From Planococcus citri (lineage: Eukaryota; Arthropoda; Insecta; Hemiptera; Pseudococcidae), in contig NC_088679.1 of the NCBI RefSeq assembly GCF_950023065.1, forward strand, positions 49,104,001 to 49,168,000: 64,000 nt of DNA. Direction: 5' to 3'. Position 1 is the stretch's first letter, and every line of letters starts with the position of its first letter. The notes below the pieces were generated by a model. The model was given only the letters and a program-made list of their open reading frames with translations. It searched no databases and was not told the origin of the DNA. Both the position numbers and the translations under genes were made by a program. Below, in pieces: positions 1-12,100 of this stretch.

Positions 1-2459
1 TGTTAGATACCTACTCGTAGATTCTTTGGGAAGCTCACCCACAGGCCACAATGCACTGAGGAAATAAAGGTCTGCATTTTGATGTTTTTACTCACCGAAG
101 CGAACAATTTGCGATTCAATTACGCGTACAAAATTTACACTTACCCGAAGGATATTAGGCGCAGTTTAGCGATAATGATCGTAACTATTTGTAAATGGAA
201 AACGTTAATTTTCGGTCACTAATTCACAATATGTTTAACTAGGTTTGCGATTGCGGCGACGACTAAACTATACGATGAAAATACACATGCAGAATGCTCG
301 CATACTCGTACCTACATATCAGCATCGTTATTCGTATCCTGGTGTATAGGTACGAAATTATTCACCAGTCCAGGAATTCAAATGAGAGAAGTATTACGCT
401 ACGTTAAAGAAATAAAAGGGTAAAGAATTAGCGTACATGAGGAGACCACCTGACGATTATCTCACGAGGAACCCATAACGCAGGTAAATGAAGTCTAGAT
501 ATTTACATGTTGAAAAAAAACATTTATTTGTTTAACCCTTTCTTCTTTTTTTCTCTTCAGTATGCAGATATGCAAACAAATGCCGTATTTTGTATACTAA
601 GACAGTACCTTTGTGGACTTTTTACGGTATTTTTACCCCTTTTCTGTTTCTTTGCGACCGAAACGAAATTTTCCCTAGCGTAATGACGTGGAAGAACCGT
701 TTCTTTTACACGTTACACAGTCTAACACCTGATGACCTTTTCTTTCTTTTTTTTTCTCTCTCTTTCGGTGTATAGACTCTATGTGTATGGTAGTGTAGTG
801 TACCTATGTAAAAGAATATACACGCTCTTTTGCATATATTTTCACGCTTCAAGTTAAGCACGTCTGTGGTTGTAAAACTTGATAATTTATAGCCACCGTT
901 GAAACGACGATGCTCGAGTATTAAAGCGGAAGGATAGAAATTTTTTATATATCTAATCTTCCAATTCGTTGGTAGGTACTATAGGTACCTTATCATTGCT
1001 TCAAATAAGTATATTCTTTTTATACAAGAACGACGTTTACTCCTTTGGTGTGGTGAAATGTGGACTATGCGATTTTATGGTGACGAATGGATTGGATTTC
1101 GTGTTTGATGCGGCTAAATTCTTAATCTCTCGCAGCAGAAAAACCTACTTTATGTTTGAGTTAGTCAGTTTTACTTGCTTCTTTATTCAGAGTTGTAAAT
1201 TTTCCAGAATTTCATCTGCTCGAAATAATGCACAAATAGTTGTAAAATTTTTAATACATTCAAAGTGTAGTGTTCAACGTTGAATGTGCGGTATAGACCT
1301 TGTCCATTCTTTTTCATTGATTTGTTCGAAAAAGACGAATCAGCTGAAATAACATTGAATATTATTGAAAGTATTTAGATGATTGCACCTGAAGGCTCAC
1401 ATAGAAGGTAAGAGCTAAAAGAAAAATATTTGGTTGAATTTAAAAAAAAAAAATGCAAGCAGTATCCAAAAATACGTGATATTTTTTGTATGGGTTGGAC
1501 CACACTTTTTTTCATCAAAAGGTACCTACTATACCTACCTTTAGCATAAAACAAACGAGGGAATAAAAAGCTGTGATCCAAAATACGGATAACATCTCGC
1601 AAAGATGATTGAAAAGCTTTAATTCGAGAAGAACCCGTGTGTATATAAATTTGCTTAATGATGTTTACAGAAAATAAATTCATTTTTTGTAGGTAGGTAA
1701 CAAATGTCGAAGCGTGAAATTAATTGTAAACAAAAAAGAAAGAAGCAGTTCCAGAGAAATAACGAAGGCAGGAGAGTTCGGGAAAGAGCTGCCTAAATTG
1801 AACTACCACCGTCACCTCTCTGTATCTCTATGGAACCAAGATGGAGCCGAAGGGCGCTTCAACCCCTGATTTCAGAGGATATCGTCGCTACAAGTCAAAG
1901 AAAAACATAAACATGAGCGCTGTACAGTGATGGTGAAAAATAGGTACCAACTATTTAGGTGGGATTTTTAAAACTAGGTGAACAATTTTTTTGTAATTTT
2001 TTTTTAAACATTTATGTATTTGTACATGTACATCTTCGGGCGAGTAGAGAAATCGTGATACGGAACAAACGAATACGCTTCAAAACAGTAATATGTACTT
2101 ATTGTACTTACCATCAGAAAATAGTTGAGCTTGTAGTTTTAATATACCTACCTACGTATTATGCAACTGACAAAAACGTCTCTCAGTTACTTATACGGAT
2201 TTTGCTTATTTTTTTGTACCAGAGCATGTAGGTGGACATCTCTAAAAAAAAAAAATCAGCTGCCCAAACTGAAAATTTTGGGTCTTGCGTGGTTTTAGTT
2301 ATTGTAGTATACTTGGGAGAAGCCCTTTTGTGGTCAATTAAATCGCATCCACGTTTTGAGGTACGATTTCAACTTTTCAACACAAGTAAATACATAATAA
2401 TAATATGTAATAGTATTTTCGACACTCCCTCTCTTTCCTCTCTCCCTAAAAAAACCTCA
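1..2459. other. Non-coding stretch, no gene seen
   Basis: AT-rich sequence with scattered GTAGGTA/TACCTAC runs. A slightly GC-richer patch at about 1790-1930 carries a 29-codon frame from ATG 1841 (MEPKGASTPDFRGYRRYKSK and on), too short to call. No splice-bounded exon was recognised. Confidence 0.5.
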
Positions 2460-2870
2460 AGTCCTGAAATGTACAATTGAGCAGCATCCAACTCTAGAAA
2501 TGCTCATTTAAGTAAGTGATTATTTTCACCTGACCACCAACCCACGCATTTTTCGAGATCCATATTCGACATGAGTGAAAGAAATTGTATTTTTGGAAAA
2601 CTAATTTTTTCACATAAATATTTTAAAATCTGGGAATGTGAGTGGGCAGCTACATTTCTGGAAACCTTCTAAATCAGTCATAGGTATCTCAAATACTAAC
2701 GCATATTGAGCGCCTTTTCTACGGTCAGTGCCTAAAAAAATGCGCATTTTTGTAGTCTAAATCTTTTCAAATAAATTTTCTAAAACTTTGAAATGTGCAG
2801 TTAGAGAGCTAGAACTACAACTATGGGAATTTCTTTTCTAAGTAATATTCTGTCTACGCTCATGCTCGCT
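2460..2870. repeat. Degenerate tandem repeat, period about 165 bases
   Basis: Three related stretches occur at about 2463, 2630 and 2793. Each reads roughly 'gaaatgt.ca.tt.gagcagc....ctagaaat' and is followed by a T-rich segment. A further similar copy occurs near 22700 (AAAATGTGTGATTGGGCAGCC). The match is loose and judged by eye. Confidence 0.35.
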
Positions 2871-5413
2871 AAATTTTTTTCATATTTTTTCATTTCAAAT
2901 TAATTTTTAGTGGTGAAATTTGTATCACACCCAATTGCTGTTAATTTGTTCAAAGTACTCGTATTTACAGAGGTATTACTTGAATCGATTGTCGCTGGGC
3001 AAGCAGTAAATTAAATTTGTTAACCATACCATGGCTAGCATCTACAAAACGACCCCAACATACTTTTCAACAGTATAGTTTAAGAATATAATGTGGTTAC
3101 TTCAAGTACTTACGTACATAGTTAACACTTTGTAAGTCTACCCGTGTACCCTTTACCTGTACCATACACCGGTTCTCGAATTATTATCGACTACCTAGAA
3201 ATAAAACCGATCTTGTCACCGTTTATCAAAAGGCTGAAAAGAATTTCATCCAATTATTGCACCCCTGGATCCCTGCTCTACGTCAAGTATTATTAATTAA
3301 GAATTAAAACCTTGTCCTAGACTAAAATATTTGCGTTGTGTTTCTTCTGCCGAAAGATGAATTGAAATTCATTCGAAGTGGACCAGATGTTAGATTTTGT
3401 GAATTAACACAAAACAATGATTTTCTACAAGGCCAGTGTTTTCGTGGAAGGGTTTTCTTTTATGTGGTCACCACTGGGGGATAGAATGTTAATATGAAAC
3501 GCTTCGAGTTAGTTTTGTTTTTCAGCTATAAGCACGCCATCGCTGCTGTGTTAATGAGAATGAGTTCGTGAATTAAAATTGGGGTTACACATAGGATTGT
3601 ACGTATTGAAATACAGTTTGAAAACTTGTTGTCGGCTTGAAAATAAATTAACACATTTTTTTCATAGGTAGATACGTATACGAGTAAAATACGGTATTGA
3701 AAGTGTAGACAGGTAGGCTGTGTAGGTGATTAGATATGAATGAATTAATTTACCTATATATCGGGTATTTTCTATTTATATTTTGTATGTAGGCGGCGGA
3801 TAGAAATACTTAATTAACGTTGAAAAACTTTGGCAAAAATTTGTTTCAGTTTTGAAAATGCATCGGTATATGAGGAAATATATAGGAAAAATAAAAATAC
3901 CTATATTATAAGGTTATCGCCACTATTTTTTCAGCGAAAATTCTCGAATTTGCGGTTTAAAAGAGCAGAGATTTATAAACGAACTGCATTTTGTAGGTAG
4001 ATAGGTATACCTGCGCTACAGAGAGGTGAAGTTAGATTATAGAATTATAATTTATGGTCGGTTTGTTCTCACGAATGGAAAATATTGCATATGGTAATGG
4101 CGTTAAATATTATAAAGGCAACTTCCGTACTCAATAACCCTTTTCATTTATACTATTACCATCTATCGTATTTTGATTAATTGCGCAGTTTATCATAGGG
4201 GGCGCTACGTAACATGAAAAAAGATTCTTTCCCGCGTGTGTGCTTTCCAATTGAATTAATTTGCGGTTTTAAAATCCGACATAGCGAAACATAAATAGGA
4301 ATTTTCAGTATTAAGAGGAAAACTTGTATTGGTTTTAATTTTGTTTTACCGTAGTTTTGATTTTTCCGCCATTTTATTATTCTCATTGTAATGCAGGTAT
4401 GCCTGAAAAATAGCCATAAAAAATCTACATAGTAGGTGTATTACTTTTTAATGGAATTTGCGTAAGAGCCGTATTTAATTTTCAATTACATATTTCTCAC
4501 CTCAATCATGATTGTTAAGTTTAGGTTTTTGATCTCATAAGATGAATTGAAATTTTGAAAAGGTTTTAAAAGCACAGGAATTTCCATCAATTAACTATAA
4601 AAATATTTTGAAAAATTCAGACAATTTAAAGAATGTTGAATCTTACTAAAGTTCTTGAGTTAGGTACCTATCTTATTATGGTTGATGAATTTTAAAATGA
4701 CATTCAAATCAATGTAGGATGCTCGAAGCTTCACGGAATTTTCCTAAATAAGTATAAATGGGTAGGTAGGTGATGTGCTCAGTTTCCAAAAAATACTTAG
4801 GTACCTGTTCATGAAATTTGATTTAAAAAATATATATATTGTTGATTTTAATTGTTAATAAAAATAACATGGTGTGAGTGAAGAATGATAATATTGAAAA
4901 AAATCAATCTTAAATCGTTTGATAAATAAGTAAGCATCCTAAACATTTCATAAATTTTTGCAAAATTAATGAGTAATAAATTAAAGTAATGTTTGTAAAA
5001 AATATATTGATACCTACCAGAATAACATATGTACCTACTTAGGCATTATGATTTATTTGTGAGCGAAAAATAATTGCTAACTCTGGTCGAGTCGAGGGAA
5101 TAAACAAAATGAAAATTGATCATACTATCAATTCATCATCATCTTCTTGGAGTGTTAACCAGTCTTGGAAATTTGGTAGGTAGGTGTCTATACATAATCA
5201 ACTTCATAATTGAACAAAATAGAAAAATAAATGTTCTCAAATTTTATTTCCAAATGCTTAAACTTTGAGCGTACTTTATTGAATTAAAACTAAAAAAAAA
5301 ATCATCAAAACACACACACATTAACTTTCAGTCAACGAAGCAACACGAAAAATTCGAAAACTTAGATCACTGTGAAATATCACATTTATTAATTATCACG
5401 TTTAATCTTACAG
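2871..5413. other. Non-coding stretch, no gene seen
   Basis: AT-rich sequence with frequent TAGGTA motifs. No open frame with protein-like composition and no clear repeat boundary was seen. Confidence 0.5.
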
Positions 5414-5616
5414 TTCCATACTGAAAACATATGGCAAACAGCAATCAGAATTTGATGAGTACCTCGAACATACTTGTACAACTAGCGCCATCTGTTCGAC
5501 TAGCTCGAGTCTGCAGCTGTTCCTGTGAAAAGAATGTATTTATGTATCACTACGATAGAGAGAACCTTTGTAATGCTTTTGGCGTGAAACCAAAGGACTG
5601 TAACAATTTCTATCTT
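5414..5616 (+). CDS. Candidate isolated first coding exon, Cys-rich
   Basis: The segment is bounded by a good acceptor (TTTAATCTTACAG, ending 5413) and a consensus donor (GTAAGT at 5617). Inside, ATG 5431 opens a frame that runs through the donor, with an in-frame stop (5422) just upstream of the ATG. The 62 residues before the donor contain a CSCSCEK cluster and two more cysteines. If the intron is retained, the frame stops at 5649 as a 72-residue protein with two further cysteines. There is no signal peptide. I do not recognise the family and found no partner exon, so this may be chance. Confidence 0.27.
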
Positions 5617-5649
5617 GTAAGTTGCAATCAATGTAAAAGACATTTTTGA

Positions 5650-8028
5650 TGATCAGATACTCATTCGTTTCATATGCTGATCACGATCATCGATCACTTG
5701 ATTGACTTGATCAATTTTCTAATATTTCATTGAAATGTATAATGTTAAACCTCAATTCAGATTGAAAAACGAGAATAAGTATGGTAGTTTTCAATTCTTT
5801 TTACTAAATATCTCTGGAAATGGATCCAAAATGTCTTGAAAAACAAAAATATAGCATCAAAGAAATCGTCAAATTATTAAATAGAATTACTCAAAATTGT
5901 ATTTAAAAAGTTCGTAAATACATATGTAATATTATATCAAATTAATTTTTCTGGTGATTTTCATCCGTAATTCTTTTATTAGTTTCTCAATTTTCCACAA
6001 TGAAAAATCTATACCAAAGAATAATTTACAAAATGTAAAAAATTAAACCTATCTGTGATTTTCAATGGTCAACTGTCTAATTACGCATAGGTAATGCGTA
6101 TTTTAATTTTTTTTTTATAGGATATTACATATTATTGATTTTATATTTGTAACAATTTTTACGGTGTTTCCTGCAGGAAACACCGTAAAAGTATCATGGC
6201 TTATCAATTCAATCTAATTCTAATGCTTTATCACACAATTTTTACAATACCTACTCATTAAAAATTTGATACGTTGGCTTACATTTCCAAACAAAACCTT
6301 CAACGGCTTCAATTTTAATTCTTACACAAGTACTTTTCATGCTGAAAAATACAATCCTACCTAATGTAGGGGACAAGAAACTACCGTAACGCTTCAAAAC
6401 AACTCATTCGACTTACATGTATGATAATCTGCATAACCCCAAGTTTAAGGAGTGTCAAGTATGAAATTGATCATTTTCACATCGATGGTCGAGCATTTGC
6501 AATTATGTAGTTCACTGAAACTAAATTATGGTGCGTGTGTGATTTTGGGTTTTATAGATAGTTCAAATCAAATTATATATCATTTTCGTGCTCCCGGATC
6601 AAATTAAAATGACTTCCCACCAATTCATTCATTTACTTGATTTTTTTTACAATTTGTGGTGCACCCAAAGAAGTTAATAAATTTTTTCACCTCAGAATTT
6701 CTGAAAAAAAGAAAATACAAAGAAATACAAAAAAAACTGTTGACTAGAAATTATAATAGAGAAGTGGTATGAAAATAAAATACAACCATTTTGTAACTTG
6801 AAAAAATCGTCAAGAACAAATTTCCATCACTACTTCCTAATTTTTGTATTTTGATCGTTGTTAAATTTTAGGGGAACAGTTTATCGCTAAAAAGCTTCTG
6901 ATGAGCATTTGAAAACAATATGTACCTACCTACATGTAAATTGGGCACAAAATATGGAATCACCTCATTGGGTCGATAATCAAACATATAAATTTGGAAT
7001 TCGCACTGATTGGGTATTCTTGCATGCTCTTGGGCACAAAAATGGTATGATTGACCAAAAAAACAATAAATTAAGCATCAGTAGAATGGAAATTTATCTG
7101 TCTGTTTCCTCCCTTTGGTTTCATTTCTATTCAAATGACAAGCTTCTTTACATGAATAAGGTACCCTTTTGAATTTTCTGATTTTCAAATAAAAATATAA
7201 GCAGCTAGACATCTGGTTTGAAAAAATAATCTTTTCAACTGTTTAAAGGTTTGATTTCGAAGGGAAATTTTATGACAAATCGATAATTGAGATTTTCCTA
7301 GAAAATTTAGAAGAACAGATGTAGATGACATAATGGGACCAAAAAAAGAGAAAAATGGCCAGATTTGTTTTCTTTCTACTGTGATGCCCAATTCATTAAT
7401 TTTCGGTCAAAACTTACTTTAGAAACTATTTATCGTATTCCAAAAATATGAGCTCTTTGCAAGTATGCTAAATTTTTTACAAGCAGGGGCATAACTCGTA
7501 TGTTCTTTTTTTCACTTTTTAAAATAAATGATGTAAATAGGTACTCGTAAGTATAGCCTACTTATATATTTAAAATGACGTCATGTCTATGTGATTTTAT
7601 ATTTTTATTATGAAATTTGCTTCTTTGAGAGTGTTTCCTTTTACGTTATTTGTTTTTTCAGTTAGGTACCTACAGGGAAAAATCAGGATAATTTTTAAAA
7701 ATCCATTGTAAATCTTCTATGACCTACTTACTTACCCAAATTTAAGATGAAAACGGTCAAAAATGTCTTCAAAAATAACAGAATTCAAAAATCCATCTTG
7801 AAAACAAGAACTGTTTGCAATTCGCCTACTCGTGTTTTTTTTTAAAATAATTTTTCTCGAATACTTCCTGAACAATTTTTTCCAAAGAAAAAATGATTTT
7901 TGTAAGTAGTTGGTGAAATTGAGCATTTACAATTTCCGTGATTTTCAAAAATTGACAAAAAAATTTTCTATCGGGTCCTTGGCTCAAAATTATTCCAGAG
8001 TGATAATTGTTGCAGTGTTTTCCCGCTA
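5650..8028. other. Non-coding stretch with one perfect palindrome
   Basis: AT-rich sequence apart from the palindrome at 6157-6190, which is listed separately. Short frames at 6909-7172 and 7185-7391 look like noise. Confidence 0.5.
6157..6190. repeat. Perfect 34-base palindrome centred on CTGCAG
   Basis: Each 17-base arm reads TTTTACGGTGTTTCCTG, with no spacer. Symmetry breaks exactly outside 6157 and 6190. The element is too short to be a typical MITE. It may be the joined ends of a decayed foldback element or an extrudable hairpin. Confidence 0.85.
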
Positions 8029-8033
8029 CAAAG

Positions 8034-9148
8034 CACAGTGGTCCAAAATGAAGAAGTAGCGGCCAAAATTCAAAAAATCCTCAGATTGAACAAGTCTCAA
8101 AAGTTGATTACGAATATGTAGCGGTTTTCTACATTATATTCCACGTCCCTTTCTGTGATTTCAAACACTTTTCCATCATTTTTCTTGCCTACAGAAATGA
8201 ATGAATTGAGGTGCCTCAAAATAGTCAAATAAACTGCTAACTTCAAGATGCTGTAAAACATGTCAATTTTAATTTTTTTCAAAACTTTATGGGTTGGTAT
8301 CAAAATATGGACATTTTTGAATATAAACATCGTTGATTCCATTTTTTCAAAAATATTTTAGTTTCTACCTTGCTCATCACAAAAAAACTCATTTTTTTGC
8401 TATTTTTGAGGTAAAAGTTCTTCTTAAAAAAAAAACAAGCTAGATCAGCGGGAAATATCACATCCTTGGGGTACTATGGCATGTAAAGAAAAACATCCTT
8501 GAAAAATTTGCTGCCCCAACCTGCCCCATTTGAAAAAATTGCTATGTAAAGTTGCTTAAATGCTGTTTTTCTTATTTTTTTGAAAACATTTTCAAGTAAA
8601 AAATTACTACGGGAATATGAATACTAAAATTGACTTTGGTGACCCAAAAAAAACATATTTCGATACCATCACGAATTTTTCAAAATTTCATGTTTTGGAC
8701 CACCCCCTCCCCCCTTTGAGGGCTCGGTTTGAGGTTAGGGGTAAAATAAATGCCAAAATCGACTTCAGCGACCTAAAAAAAAACCCATATCCTACAGCGA
8801 TCTAAAAAAATACATTATTTCGATGCCCACTTCGAATTAATCGAAATTTTATGTTTTGCACCGCCCCCTCCCCCCCTTGAAGGTTCATGTTGAGGTTAGG
8901 GGTAAAATAGATGCCAAAATCGACTTCAGCGACCTAAAAAAACCCCATATCCAAAATTTCACGAATTTTGCTCCGAAATTCGATTTTGCACCACCCCTGC
9001 CCCCCTTTGAGGAATCATTTTGAGATTAGGGGTAAAATAAAGGCCAAAATCGACTTCAGCGACCAAAAAAAACCCATATCCGAAATTTTACCGATTTTGC
9101 TTTAAAATTTGATTTTTGGCCGCTACTTCTTCATTTCGGACCACTGTG
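8034..9148. mobile_element. Non-autonomous Transib-like element with RSS-like ends
   Basis: The ends are inverted copies starting CACAGTGGTCC and matching for about 42 bases with two mismatches (left 8034-8075; right up to 9148). A perfect 5-base duplication, CAAAG, flanks the element (8029-8033 and 9149-9153). A 5-base duplication with CACAGTG termini is the hallmark of the Transib superfamily, whose ends gave rise to V(D)J recombination signals. The family assignment is inference from these two features. No transposase frame is present. The interior is mostly a tandem repeat (see 8620-9105). Confidence 0.75.
8620..9105. repeat. Internal tandem repeat, about 130-base unit, 3 to 4 copies
   Basis: Each unit contains a C-rich block (CACCCCCTCCCCCC), then TTTGAGG, GTTAGGGGTAAAATA and AAAATCGACTTCAGCGACC, followed by an A-run and CCCATATCC. 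The clear copies have their GTTAGGGG blocks near 8735, 8896 and 9026, and a more decayed copy precedes them. The first spacing is about 30 bases longer because of an insertion near 8800. The whole array lies inside the Transib-like element. Confidence 0.8.
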
Positions 9149-9153
9149 CAAAG

Positions 9154-12100
9154 CTGCTTACTACTACAAAAATATCAAATTTCTTAAATAGGTAGGTACC
9201 TATAATCATTTTGTAATTTTTTTCTCAAAGAATTTTCACTCCATAAAAAGAAAATTGGCTTAAGTACATATAACTTTTCTTCGCATATTAGAGAAAGAAA
9301 ATCAGTTGATGCGGTTCGATCAAAGGAGCTAATAAAAGCTAAATTTCATATTGTGATTAATAATTTTTCAACTCATCATGAAGACCAAATCTTTTTCTGT
9401 GTTTGTTTACAACTATCCACTTTTTACCTATTACCTTATAGGTACCTATACTAGGCAGATTCACTTTATATGCAGACGAGTAAGTGATTTAATTTTTTCA
9501 TTTTGTGTCCAACGACTCAATTTGTGAATATCAAATTCGTGTTTAGATGAACTTGTTGGTTTATTCAAAATACCGTTTTTTGCGATTATTCCGCTAAATT
9601 TTTCGAAATTTGATTCGATTTTTTGAGTGGATTTTTCATGAAAAATTCATATTTTCAGGATGAAAATGAAATTTTTTGTTGAAAAAAGTGAAAATCGTTG
9701 CAATAGATGACGATTTTTGCAAAAGCACAATGCACATTCATCTGTCACATGGTTCAGTGGTCTCTACTCAAAGGGTTAAAAACCTAATATAGGTATCGCT
9801 TAATTTGTTCGAAATTCACGACTGAACATATCGTCACGCGAAGTAATTATAATTCTTTGTATTTTAACGTACATCATTATTGCAGTTGAGCAATCCAGAT
9901 ATTATATAGGTATAGGCGACTCGTTTCATGATCATAATTTTTTTCAACGGTTTGTCGTCTCTCTTTCATTACATCCCAGAAGCGGTAAAAAAAGAACTCG
10001 ATTTGTCAAAAACAAAAGATGAATCTTTTCCAGGTCTTCGGTTCATTTGAAAAAATCCATTCTTGAACGTAGCTTAAGGGAAGAGAAATGAAAACTGGTC
10101 GTTAATTAATGCATAGTGTATGCATAGATCTTGGGGGGTTTTTTGTTTCATCAGTTGGTAACAATATTCTTAAAAGGCGAGACCACCATCTATAAAATAT
10201 TCGCATAGAAATTCTCGATCATTGTCGTTCATTCTCACTCTACTACACGCGAAATTTGATAACAAATCGTTCGTAGGGTAATTCGTTCAATTCTGGTTTT
10301 AATTTTTTCTACGCTGAGTACAATTTTAAAACAATAGCATGAATACGTAGCCTACGAAGTTGCAGCACTTCCTTATTATACTAGTAGGTAGGTATGTATG
10401 ATTTCAAGATTGAGCCACCTGGCAGAGGTACACAACTCGGATACATTGTTTCTTCTGACGTGTTACGTTGATGAAAAAAATATATATATTGACCCTTATT
10501 ACATCGGGCAACCTACGTTTATACCTGTAAGTATATGTAAAATAATACTGATAGGTGTTGTACGTTATCAGTTGGGGATGTGAAAATTACCGCACAGATG
10601 TTAATTAGTGCCCATATTTAACAGGTATTGTTTCATCACTGTAACGGTGCTGGTTCCCGCCGAGACTTTTTAAACTACTCGTCTGCCCTTTGAAGAGTGA
10701 AAAAAGGGCATCGGTAGAAATTAAAATTATCGAAGAGTTGAATTTATAAAAGCATCGCGAGCCTACCTAAATATAAATGGGATAAAATATAACGCGAATA
10801 CGAATATCTAACTCAACCTTAGAATGTAATACCTCGAGCATGTGCCCAGATTTACGTAGGTAGCTCGCCCATTTTCCATAGAATAAGTTCCTAATACCTG
10901 CCTTGTGCTTTGCTGTTGTTTCAACTCAATTTTGTTTATAATACCTATCTACCTACCTACCTATGATAAAAATGTAAGTTTGAAGGTAGTATCATTAACC
11001 CAGCACATTGCACATACACTGTGGACATATTTTTGTTTTTGTCTATCCTATAATCACCTCTAAAAACATAATCCCTTCATAAGCTTTACAATGTCCAGAT
11101 GTCTACGTTAAATATTATGTACGTAGTTAGGTGGGTAATGGAATACAAGCAATTGTTTTTTCAATGGCTACTTTAACTACCGCTCGTTACCCTAAACGTG
11201 TGACTGCTGGCTTACTATCGACTGTATAGTATACTTTCATCAGCATGTACCTACTTAATACCTACGTTTCGTTTTTCATATGGTCGAATTATTTGAAAAA
11301 ATAAAAATGGGCAAAATTTACAGTCCAATTGTTCTAATGTCTTTATGCAAAACTATCCTCATCTCTCGATGGTAAGTGTACTTGTAGGTAGGTTATTAAA
11401 ACTAAATAACAGATCATGAAACAAAGTAATACGCTGTATTCTACACTTCTATTACGTCTGTTTAATTATTCCGTATGGCTACTTTTGTATGTGTGTTTTT
11501 TGAATACTTAGTTCAGGTAAGTACCTAATTCCTAGGTACCATTTAGGACCATGCTTTGAACTGTTATTTTTTATTTAGAAGAAATTTTCAGCCTATTGGT
11601 CGAATCCCTGTAGGACTTAGTCACAGGTCATGTACATAACATTTACGAATCCGTTTATTGTTTCAATGGAAACAAAACTATCTACTTCAAAAAAATCAGG
11701 AAATATGATTTGAGAAAAAATAGAAAATAGAAAATTGATCCGTTCTTTAAATTTTAGTTGCTAAAGTAAAGGCCATAAAATTGATACCTATAATCAAAAT
11801 TTTCAAATTACAATTAGGTAACATTCGTAAAATTAATGCATACCCTGGCTTGTTTTCAATTTCTGTCATTATTTTAATCGTTGCCATACAATCAAAATCT
11901 ATCTCAAAATTTGGAAACTTTTCACTCATGCAGGTCGCAGGGTCTAATGCGTAGAAGGAAAATTATGAGAGAAATAGGGGTTTGATGGGAATATCAGCCG
12001 GATATGTTCTTGAGGAATGAGGAGTAATTCTTCATTGAAGATTTGGAGGAGCGAGTTTTTTTTTTTTTTTTAATAACAACCAAGTATCTAAGGGAAATGA

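Noticed and set aside
969..1283. 104-residue plus-strand frame
   Set aside because: Phe/Ser-rich noise with no motif, and no evidence of a start or splice sites.
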